NCBI GenBank assembly: GCA_023150835.1
Contig: JAKLKB010000135.1
Span: forward strand, 1 to 18,562
Source: Myxococcota bacterium
Lineage (GTDB): Bacteria > Myxococcota_C > UBA6777
Direction: 5' to 3'
DNA: 18,562 nucleotides
Shown here: positions 6,693 through 14,900 of the stretch, one piece after another
Position numbering within the stretch: position 1 is the stretch's first letter
Layout: every line of letters starts with the position of its first letter
Program-made: the position numbers and the translations under genes
The notes under the pieces: generated by a model
Databases searched by the model: none
What the model saw: the letters and a program-made list of their open reading frames with translations, nothing else
What the model was told of the DNA's origin: nothing

Positions 6693-9600
6693 ATGAAACC
6701 GAAACGTATCTTTCAACAATGGACGCTGACCCTCAGCGCCGCGCTGTTGGGCCTCTGGCTCAGCGCATGTACTGGCGAGATCCCCGATCCCAACGAGACC
6801 CCTACCCCCGGCCAAAAAGAATTCACCACCGAAGAACTCGGCAACAACAGCAACGGTCGCTCTTTCGACGGAGCCTCCCCCGAAGGCCAAGCCGCACCCA
6901 ACGCAGGAACCGCTGAACCCGGAGCCAACGCCGATGCCAAAGAAGGCGCTCCTTCCGGTCGTACCGGCACCGTCGAAGAAGCCGATCTCTACCGCATGAG
7001 CGGAAACCTCCTGTTTTACCTCAACACCTACAAAGGTTTGACGGTGTTCGATGTTGCTGATCCCAAACAGCCCAAGAAGATCTCCAGTCTTCCCGTCTTT
7101 GGGTATCCCATCGAAATGTTTGTCAACAAAAACATCGTCTATGCCCTCGTGCGTGACGCACTCTATATGTTGAACGTCAACGGCAAGTTCGAATTCCACC
7201 GCCGTCACGTCTCTCAACTCGTCACCATCGACATCAGCAACCCCCAAACCCCTGTCGTCCTCCAACGCTTCGATATCAAAGGCCAACTCCGCGAAGGCGT
7301 CTCTCGCAAGATCGATGACACCGTGTATGTCGTCTCTTATACGCCCCGCTGGTACTGGTGGGGCTGGTCCTACGAGCAACTAGAACGCAAAGAACAAGTC
7401 ACCGTCTACTCGTTCAACGTCGCAAACCCCACCAACATCACGATGGTTCAGCAACTTGACCTGCTCAAAGAAACCTCCACCAGCAAAAACTGGGAAGACA
7501 AAGGAACCCAATACAGCGAGTCTTCCAACTTTAGCGATATCACCCTCTCCGCAACTTCCAACACCCTTCTCGTCGGCGAACAATGGTACCACTACAAATC
7601 CGCCTACAATCGCAACGGTAGCACCACCAACTGGTGCGAACGCAGCCAATACGAAAACTGGCAAGCGATGAAGATCAACATCGTCGATATCAGCGATCCC
7701 AAGGGCACAATCAAACTCCATACCCGCTTTGAATATCGCGGCCACATGGGCGACCAGTTCAAACAAACCTATGTCTATGACGACACCACCAAAAAAGGCA
7801 CCTACTACGGGATCTTCCAACGCAACGAGTGGAAGCGTGACTCCAACAACTGCAACTCCGAGCGCGTCGTCCGTAACACCCTTGTCTCCGTCGATATCAC
7901 CGATGGCAGCAACCCCGTTGTCCTGCACTCCCTTGACTTCGGCAAACCCAACGAAACCGTTCGTGGCAGCACCTACGACGAAAACCGCCGCGTCGTGTAC
8001 GCCATCACCGCCGTCAACACCGATCCCCTCTACGCGATCAGCTTTGCCGATCCCAAAAACCTCAAAGTCCTCTCCGCTGTGGACGGACTCAGCGGCGATA
8101 TGAACGTCTTCCGCTTTGCCGATAGCACCCGCAACTTCTTGATGGGCATCGGACGCGATACCTCTTCCGCTTGTACCGGCTTTGACCAAGATTCCCGTAG
8201 CACCAACATCGCCGTCAGCATCATGGATGTTCGCGATCTCAACAAAGTCCGCCTCGTTCAACGCAAGTGCGTCGCCATCAAAGGCGCACAATGGGTCCAT
8301 TCCGAACTCAACTGGAACCTCGATCAAGCCCACAAGATGCTCGGTATGTATTCCGACAAAGACGTCAACTTGATCACCCTCCCCGTCAGCTACTACTCCC
8401 AAAATAGCACCAACGGCTGGTGGTATTCCGAATACAAAAGCGCCATCGGTATTATGCGTTGGGATCTGTCCAAGTACGACGACACCAAAGATGAAAAACA
8501 ACAAAATGTCCTCGAAAACATCGCCTCGATGGAACACCCCAAAGGTAGCGTAAAACGCACCATCATCTTCAAACACCAAACCCTCAACGAGCGGATGGTT
8601 CTGAACCTCTCCGATACCCACCTCTCCTTGATCGACCTGTCCAACCTCAATAGCCCGAGCTTGCTCTCGACCTTTGAGTTGGCCCCCTATATCCGCACCG
8701 TCTATCGCTTCGGAAAACACCTCGTCGAACAAGTCAATCTTGGCCAATCTTACGACGATTACAACGAATTCCGTGTCAAAGAGATCGGCTCCACCAACAT
8801 CAACGACGCCAGCGTCTTGGCCTCCTTCACCGTCGGCAAGATCCAAAGCGTGATCCGTTGGAAAGATTACCTCGTTCTCTTCCGCTACTACCAAGATCCC
8901 AGCAAAACCAACAGCAAAGGTTATCCCGAATACGATTACAACAAATCCGAACTCGTCCTCTACAACTTCTCGAACCCCCTCAAGCCCGTCATGGCCGGAT
9001 CTACCGTGATCCCCCGCGCCTTCTATCCCTACTATTACTTCTACTGCGGCTGGTTCGATATGCGCTTCGGATTCGATTCGTACTGGTATCCCTACTACAA
9101 CGGCACTCGTGGTTTCGTCAGCACCGGAACAGGTATCTCTACCATACTCTTCCAATACGACTACCAAAGCCGCACCAGCAAGCAGTTGCTCTTGACGCTG
9201 GACTTTACCAATCCCGCAAAACCCACCTACCAAGAAACCACTATCCCCACCAACAACAACCGTCAGTACATGAGCCTCGTCTCGATGGACGACAACACCT
9301 TCTACATCACCAACCGCGAGCAGATCGGCACCCGCAACCAAAACAACCAAGGCTTCACCATCTTCCGCTATTATGCAGAGCGTTGGGTGCGCGGAGCCAA
9401 CGGTTGGGCTTCCTCAGGTCAGATCAACCTCCCCGGTCGCCTCAGCAAAGCATGGGCATACAACGGCAAAGTCAAGCTCCTTACCAACGATCAGTCCTAC
9501 ATCCTCCGCCAAGTTAAAAACGGCAACAACACCTACAACCAATACCAATCGGTCTTCCGCCTCCACCTGCTTGAGCAAAGCCAAGACGCCAAGTGGGCCG

Positions 9601-10037
9601 TCCTTCAAGCCTCCCGTAGCTTCCTGAGCTGGCAACTCAAAGACATGATCGCCGATGGCGACCGCCTCTATCTCAACGCCACCCGCGACTGGTACTATAT
9701 GCAAGAAAACAAGATCGAATGGTACGATCGCAGCGATACCCTCTCGATCTTCGATCTCTCCAAAAATACCTTCGCCGAGAAATTCTCCCAAGCCACCCGC
9801 ACCAGCAACATGCAACTCTCAGGTGTCCAAAATAACCGTCTCTTCATCCAACTCCCCGGTGAAGGTCTCTTGATCGCCGACGTTGCCGACGCCTCCGCAC
9901 CCAAAGCCCTCCACTTCGAGCGCACCCTCGGATGGGCACAAAACGTCGAACTCAGCGGTGATTACGCCTTTATCGCCTCGGGACACTTCGGTATCTACCA
10001 AGTCAGCCTCAACAAAGCCACCATCCCCACCCTCTAA
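6693..10037 (+). CDS. Large beta-propeller domain lipoprotein (Beta_propel family)
   Basis: A 1114-residue protein. ATG 6693 follows AAGGAG (6679-6684) at eight bases. Residues 1-25 are a lipoprotein signal with lipobox LSAC (lipidated C26). Residues 27-90 form a Pro/Glu/Gly/Asn-rich linker. From VEEADLYRMSGNLLFYLNTY onward it matches the secreted beta-propeller family PF09826. Repeated blades carry hydrophobic strands, then V-x-D-(I/V)-x-(N/D)-P (for example VFDVADPKQPK, IVDISDPKG, SVDITDGSNP), as in LVIVD repeats. A final blade has LLIADVADASAPKAL and AFIASGHFGIYQVSL. Two unusually aromatic patches occur: WYWWGW near residue 220 and PYYYFYCGWF near 780. It is probably anchored to the outer membrane; ligand and role are unknown. 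Residue +2 after the cysteine is Thr, so no inner-membrane retention Asp is present. TTGACA at 6629 could be a -35 box, but no matching -10 follows. Confidence 0.85.
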   Translation: MKPKRIFQQWTLTLSAALLGLWLSACTGEIPDPNETPTPGQKEFTTEELGNNSNGRSFDGASPEGQAAPNAGTAEPGANADAKEGAPSGRTGTVEEADLYRMSGNLLFYLNTYKGLTVFDVADPKQPKKISSLPVFGYPIEMFVNKNIVYALVRDALYMLNVNGKFEFHRRHVSQLVTIDISNPQTPVVLQRFDIKGQLREGVSRKIDDTVYVVSYTPRWYWWGWSYEQLERKEQVTVYSFNVANPTNITMVQQLDLLKETSTSKNWEDKGTQYSESSNFSDITLSATSNTLLVGEQWYHYKSAYNRNGSTTNWCERSQYENWQAMKINIVDISDPKGTIKLHTRFEYRGHMGDQFKQTYVYDDTTKKGTYYGIFQRNEWKRDSNNCNSERVVRNTLVSVDITDGSNPVVLHSLDFGKPNETVRGSTYDENRRVVYAITAVNTDPLYAISFADPKNLKVLSAVDGLSGDMNVFRFADSTRNFLMGIGRDTSSACTGFDQDSRSTNIAVSIMDVRDLNKVRLVQRKCVAIKGAQWVHSELNWNLDQAHKMLGMYSDKDVNLITLPVSYYSQNSTNGWWYSEYKSAIGIMRWDLSKYDDTKDEKQQNVLENIASMEHPKGSVKRTIIFKHQTLNERMVLNLSDTHLSLIDLSNLNSPSLLSTFELAPYIRTVYRFGKHLVEQVNLGQSYDDYNEFRVKEIGSTNINDASVLASFTVGKIQSVIRWKDYLVLFRYYQDPSKTNSKGYPEYDYNKSELVLYNFSNPLKPVMAGSTVIPRAFYPYYYFYCGWFDMRFGFDSYWYPYYNGTRGFVSTGTGISTILFQYDYQSRTSKQLLLTLDFTNPAKPTYQETTIPTNNNRQYMSLVSMDDNTFYITNREQIGTRNQNNQGFTIFRYYAERWVRGANGWASSGQINLPGRLSKAWAYNGKVKLLTNDQSYILRQVKNGNNTYNQYQSVFRLHLLEQSQDAKWAVLQASRSFLSWQLKDMIADGDRLYLNATRDWYYMQENKIEWYDRSDTLSIFDLSKNTFAEKFSQATRTSNMQLSGVQNNRLFIQLPGEGLLIADVADASAPKALHFERTLGWAQNVELSGDYAFIASGHFGIYQVSLNKATIPTL

Positions 10038-10398
10038 TCTCCCCCATCTACCGTCCTCTTCCCTCTCCTCTAGCCTTTCTCGTCTGGTTTCTCTCCCTCA
10101 ACTGTTTTTTTACTTTGGTGGTGCGGGGGTGGAACCCCACGCCCCGCCATAGACTTGCGCCCCTTGACCCCGTATCGGCGGGGCGAATAGACGTTTTTTC
10201 AAACCAACGTCTGCGCCGCTTGAAGTGTCGCAAACATGGGGGTTTTGGAAGGCGAGGGCTTGCATTCAGGGGGGGAGATGGTGATCTGCGATCCGAGTTT
10301 TTCGGGGAAGTGATCCGCGTGAGGCGGAGCAACGTAGACGGCTTGTCTTTCGCAATACAGCCGCGAAAACAAACGGCCCGAAAATACAGGAGGAATCC
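10038..10398. other. Spacer between the beta-propeller gene and hflX
   Basis: No gene is seen. It opens with about 75 bases that are almost all pyrimidine, with C over G, and no intrinsic hairpin; Rho-dependent termination is possible. A 10-bp stem with one bulge (10123-10147, GCGGGGGTGG paired with CCACGCCCCGC) follows the T-run. Bases 10162-10180 match 514-532 at 18 of 19 positions. The rest, up to the hflX ribosome binding site, has no recognisable promoter. Confidence 0.65.
10123..10147. repeat. GC-rich hairpin in the hflX upstream region
   Basis: GCGGGG-GTGG (10123-10132) pairs with CCAC-G-CCCCGC (10137-10147) around an AACC loop with one bulged G. It sits next to the 19-bp segment shared with 514-532, so the two may be parts of one dispersed intergenic repeat. 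Confidence 0.6.
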
Positions 10399-11856
10399 AT
10401 GCACCCAACCCAACAACGTCCCCCCCGCGCCCTTTTGGTGGGCGTCCAACGTCCCCAAGTCACCGATCTACAGCATGCTTCTTCCATGACTGAATTGAGA
10501 CGGCTCGTGGAAACCCTCGGCTTTGAAGTGGTGGCCTCGACCTCTCAAAAGCGCGCAAAGTTGTGCGCAGCCACCATCGTCGGCGAAGGAAAGCTTGAGC
10601 AGATCAAGCAACACATCCAGTACCTGCGCGCCCATCCCGATGCCAACGGGGAGTGGGAAGAGGGCGACAGCAACGAGCCAGACGAACATACGCAAGCGAT
10701 CCTCGAAGATGAAGTCTCCGAAAAGACCGAAGAGATCGCAGAGATCGAAGAGATCGCAGAGATCGCAGAGAACCAAGAGACCGAAGAGAACGAAGAGATC
10801 GCAGAAGAACTCCCCGAGGCCGATGCTTCGGTGGTGTTGATCTTCAACAATGAGCTCACTCCTACACAGATGCGGAATCTGTACCGAGCAACCGAAGCCG
10901 AAGTCCTCGATCGTACGGGCGTGATCATCGAGATCTTTTCACGCCATGCCCGCAGTCGTGAAGCCCGCTTGCAAGTCGAGATCGCACGTTTGACCTACAA
11001 CGCACCGCGTTTGCGTTTGACCCAAGGCACCACCGACCGACAAGGCGGTGGGATCGGGGCCAAGGGGTCAGGGGAAACCTCGCACGAGTTGGATCGTCGT
11101 CGGATCCGCGATCGGATCGCAGAACTCCAACGGCAACTCAAGACCATCGCCCAAGACGAAGACAACCGACGCACCAGACGCCAAGATGCCCAAACCGTCG
11201 CCTTGGTGGGCTATACCAACGCAGGTAAGTCTTCATTGATGCGCGCCCTCACAGGCAGCGAGATGTATGTTGCCGACAAACTCTTCGCAACGCTCGATAC
11301 AACGGTGCGTGTGATGCAGCCCGAAACCACACCGCGTATCTTGGTGGCTGATACGGTGGGCTTTATCAAGCAGCTTCCGCATGATCTGGTGGCCTCTTTC
11401 CGCTCGACACTCGAAGAAGCCCGATTTGCTGGGCTGGTACTGCATCTCGTCGATGCTTCCGACCCGAATTTCCAAGAACAACTCAACGTGACGCACTCTG
11501 TTCTTTCGGAGATCGGAGCCCATCAAGCCCGTCTGTTGGTGCTTAACAAGCGCGACCGTTTGACCGAAGAGGCCCAATCGATCCTGCAAAGCGGTTATCC
11601 TGAAGCGATCTTGATATCGGCCCACAACCCCGCAGATGTCGAGCGGTTGAAAGAGCGCATCCGTACGCACTTTGAAGGCGCAATGGCCGAAGAAGTCTTC
11701 CATATCCCCTACCGCAAAAGCAACCTACTCAACACCATCCACACCCAAACCCACGTCCTCGAAACAGGCTACGATGAAAAAGGCTCCGTCCTCCGCGTCC
11801 GCGCCCCCCTCCAAGCCATCGAACGCATCCACGAACTGCTCGAAGATCTCCAATAA
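10399..11856 (+). CDS. hflX: GTPase HflX with acidic low-complexity insertion
   Basis: A 485-residue protein. AGGAGG (10388-10393) lies five bases before ATG 10399. The N-terminal HflX domain is clear: RALLVGVQRP, LVETLGFEVVAS, IVGEGKLEQIK and, after an insertion, FNNELTPTQMRNL and VLDRTGVIIEIFSRHARSRE. GGGIGAKGSGETSHELDRR follows a glycine-rich hinge. The G domain has P-loop GYTNAGKS (271-278), DTVGF (318-322) and NKRD (383-386). HflX is a ribosome-associated GTPase that splits stalled 70S ribosomes after stress. Unusual is an acidic stretch at about residues 79-137, made of repeats of Glu-Glu-Ile-Ala-Glu-Ile type, inside the N-terminal domain; it brings the length above the usual 360-440. 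The gene stands alone and is convergent with the cysteine-repeat gene. Its TAA is the first three bases of the inverted-repeat element at 11854. Confidence 0.93.
   Translation: MHPTQQRPPRALLVGVQRPQVTDLQHASSMTELRRLVETLGFEVVASTSQKRAKLCAATIVGEGKLEQIKQHIQYLRAHPDANGEWEEGDSNEPDEHTQAILEDEVSEKTEEIAEIEEIAEIAENQETEENEEIAEELPEADASVVLIFNNELTPTQMRNLYRATEAEVLDRTGVIIEIFSRHARSREARLQVEIARLTYNAPRLRLTQGTTDRQGGGIGAKGSGETSHELDRRRIRDRIAELQRQLKTIAQDEDNRRTRRQDAQTVALVGYTNAGKSSLMRALTGSEMYVADKLFATLDTTVRVMQPETTPRILVADTVGFIKQLPHDLVASFRSTLEEARFAGLVLHLVDASDPNFQEQLNVTHSVLSEIGAHQARLLVLNKRDRLTEEAQSILQSGYPEAILISAHNPADVERLKERIRTHFEGAMAEEVFHIPYRKSNLLNTIHTQTHVLETGYDEKGSVLRVRAPLQAIERIHELLEDLQ
10729..10810 (+). repeat. In-frame GAAGAGATCGCA-type microsatellite within hflX
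   Basis: Units of GAGATCGCA and GAGATCGAA repeat in frame, encoding E-E-I-A-E-I runs, then degenerate to GAGAACCAAGAGACC. It codes roughly residues 111-137 of HflX. The period is a multiple of three, so unit gain or loss preserves the frame. Confidence 0.85.
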
Positions 11857-11972
11857 TACGAGATCCGCTCGTTGTGTGAGCGTAAAAATGTAGGGGCAGA
11901 CAGGTGTGGTTGCCCAATCACAGGGTGTCTCCGCGCCCATCTTCGATAACACATCTCGCGGATATCGTATTA
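11854..11972. mobile_element. 119-bp MITE-like element between convergent genes
   Basis: The ends TAATACGAGATCCGC (11854-11868) and GCGGATATCGTATTA (11958-11972) are inverted repeats matching at 14 of 15 positions. The interior has CGCTC/GAGCG and GGGGCAG...TTGCCC stems. The outermost TAA on each side is the stop codon of hflX (plus) and of the cysteine-repeat lipoprotein (minus). No protein is encoded. A related, eroded copy lies at 5287-5403. It may act as a bidirectional terminator through its long stem. Mobility is inferred from the ends and the second copy. Confidence 0.6.
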
Positions 11973-14900
11973 GCGAAGGCGGCGGATCACGGCGTTGTTG
12001 TAATCGGTAAAGAGAAGATCGCCGTTGGGGGCCAAGATCAGGCAGATGGGATAGTTGAGGAAGGCGTTCACGCCGATACCATCGCGGAATCCTGCGCGAG
12101 AATCTCCGCCTACAGAGGTGACATTGCCCGTTGTATCGAGTTTTCGGAGGCGGTTGTTGGTGCGCTCGCCGATAAACAAGTTTCCGTTGGCATCAAAGGC
12201 AAGGCCCACCGGATCTTGGAATCGTGCGGTGGCTGCGGGTCCATCGAGCAGTCCAGCCGTTCCGCTGCCTGCGACGGTCGTCACTTGGGCGAAGTTGGTC
12301 ACACCCAAGTTGACCATGCGGATACGGTCGTTGTACTGGTCCGCAACGTAGAGGTTCCCGTTGGGGCCGATGGCAAGAGCGCGTGGATAATAAAATCGTG
12401 CCCCTGTTCCGATACCATCAAGGAAACCGTAAGTTGTCCCTGCGAGGGTAGAGACGACACCGGCAGCGGTGATCATGCGGATGCGGTGGTTGTTGCTATC
12501 GCAGACGTAGAGGTTCCCAACGCTGTCGAAGAGCAGATGCGTCACACTTGAACTAAAGCGTGCGTTGGTCAGCGAGCCGTCTGTGACCCCCGAAGACGTT
12601 CCGCCCGCAAAGGTCGTCATATCGCCGTTGGCATCGATCTTTCGGATGCGATAGTTGCCGGAGTCGGCGATGAAAAGGTTGCCGCTGGCATCAAAGACAA
12701 GGGCTGTGGGGGAGTTGAGTCGGGCTTGGAGGCGCGGTCCATCAAAGAATCCAGCAGCGCTTGTTCCTGCAAAAGTTGTCACGTTGCCAGTCATCGCATC
12801 AACGCGGCGGATCACGTGGTTGCCTGTGTCGGCGATGTACAGGTTGCCGCTGCTGTCATAGGCCATGCCTTGCGGATTATTGAATCGAGCAAGTGTGCTG
12901 CTTCCGTTGGTGAAACCTCGGAAGAAGCCGCGCCCGGCGTAGGTCGTCACGTTGGCTTGAAGGTCGATCTTTCGGATGCGATGATTTTCGCTATCCGCGA
13001 CATACAAAAAGCCGCTGCTGTCGGACTTGATGCTAAAGGGGCCGCTGAATCGAGCGGCGGTGCCGTTGCCATCGATGAAGTCGCTTGTGGAGGTCGATCC
13101 GCCTGCGTACAGGATCACGTCGTAGGTGGTACCGTTGAGGTGGATGCGGCGGATCGAGTTGTAGCGTTCGTCTGCGACGTAGAGATAGCCTGCGGAGGTT
13201 ATGGCCACATCGTAAGGATAATAAAAGCGTGCGGAACTACCGATGCCATTGGTGTTTCCAGCAGTCCCTATCCCTGCAATCGTTGTCACGTTGCCGGTAG
13301 TGTCGATACGACGGATGCGGTGGTTGTTGGTGTCGGCAACATAGACATCGCCGTTGCTGGCGACGACAAGACCACGAGGATAGTTGAATTGCGCGGTGGC
13401 AGCAGGGCCATCCAAAAAGCCGGCGATGCTTGTTCCCGCATAAGTTGTCACGTTGCCGAGCGTATCGACTTTTCGGATGGCGTTGTTTCCGTATTCGGCG
13501 ATGTAAAGGTTGCCTTGGGTATCTGTGGCAAGGCCGTGAGGATTGCGTAAACGTGCGGTGGTGAGGGCGTCTCCGTTGACATAACCGATCGTTCCTGTGC
13601 CGGCATAAGTGGTCACGTTGCCGGTGGTGTCGATTTTTCGGATACGGTGGTTGTTGTAATCGGCGACAAAGACGTTGCCAAACGCATCCACCGCGATCCC
13701 TGTGGGGGCGTTAAAAGAGGCGGTGTGTGCGGGTCCGTTGAGCATGCCCGCGATGCCGTTTCCTGCGATAGTCGTGACATTGCCGTTGGTATCGATTTTT
13801 CGGATGCGGTGGTTGTTGTAATCGGCGACAAAGACGTTGCCAGCGGCATCGACGGCCACAGCATAAGGGGTATAGAAGTTGGCGATGCTACCGCCTCCAT
13901 CACGCAGTTGTGGGGTTCCGACGATCGTATCCATCACGTTGCCGCTGGCGCATTGGCCTTGGAAGCAATGCGTGGTGGGGGAACAACCATTTCCGCAGCT
14001 CCCGCAGTTTTTGTCGTCTTGGAGGGTGTCTGTGCAAGCGGTCCCGCAAACAGTCTTTCCGACGGGGCATTCGCAGACGCCGCTTTCGCAGGATTGCGAG
14101 GCAAGACAGGCATTTCCGCAAGAACCGCAATTGTTTTTGTCTGTTGTGGTGTTCGAGCACACGCCGTTGCAACGGGTGGTTCCGACGGGACAGGTACATT
14201 GTCCTGTTTGGCAGAACTGACCGCCACCACAGAGATTTCCGCATTGTCCGCAGTGAGCGGGATTGGTTTGGGTGTCGACGCAGACGTTGCTACAAGCGGT
14301 GAGAGGGGCGTTGCAGCCGCACGTTCCAGCGAGGCACAGCAGGTTGTTGGCGCAAACATTCCCGCATGATCCGCAGTGGCTTTTGTTGGTTTGGCCGTCG
14401 ACGCAAGTCGCGCTGCAATAGAGGAGGTTGTTGGGGCAGAGGCATTGACCGCCTTGGCAGGTGCGACCATTGGTGCAGATCGTCCCGCAGCCACCGCAAT
14501 TGTTGTTGTCCGTTTGGTAATCGCGGCACTGGTTGGCGCAGAAGTTTTGACCTGTGGGGCAGGTGCAAGCCCCTGTTTGGCAGATGCGACCGCCTGTACA
14601 AGCGTTGTTGCAACCGCCGCAATGGTCTTTATCGGTTTGGTAGTCACGGCATTGTGCGTTGCAGAAGTCTTGTCCTGTGGGGCAGTTACACACGCGGTTT
14701 TGGCAGACACGGCCTCCCGTACAGGCATTTCCACAAGTGCCGCAGTGGCTGTTGTTTTGGATGATATCGACGCATTGGTTGCCGCAAAAGCCTTCGCCTT
14801 GGGGGCAGACACATTGTCCATTTTGGCAGGATTGGCCCGTACCGCAGGCGTTTGCACACGCTCCGCAGTTCGCAACGTTGATTTGCAGATCGAGGCATTG

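Noticed and set aside
7380-9350. 656-residue open frame on the minus strand
   Set aside because: It is antisense to the beta-propeller lipoprotein. The Val/Gly/Asp/Ala-rich product reflects C-ending codons of the real gene read in reverse.
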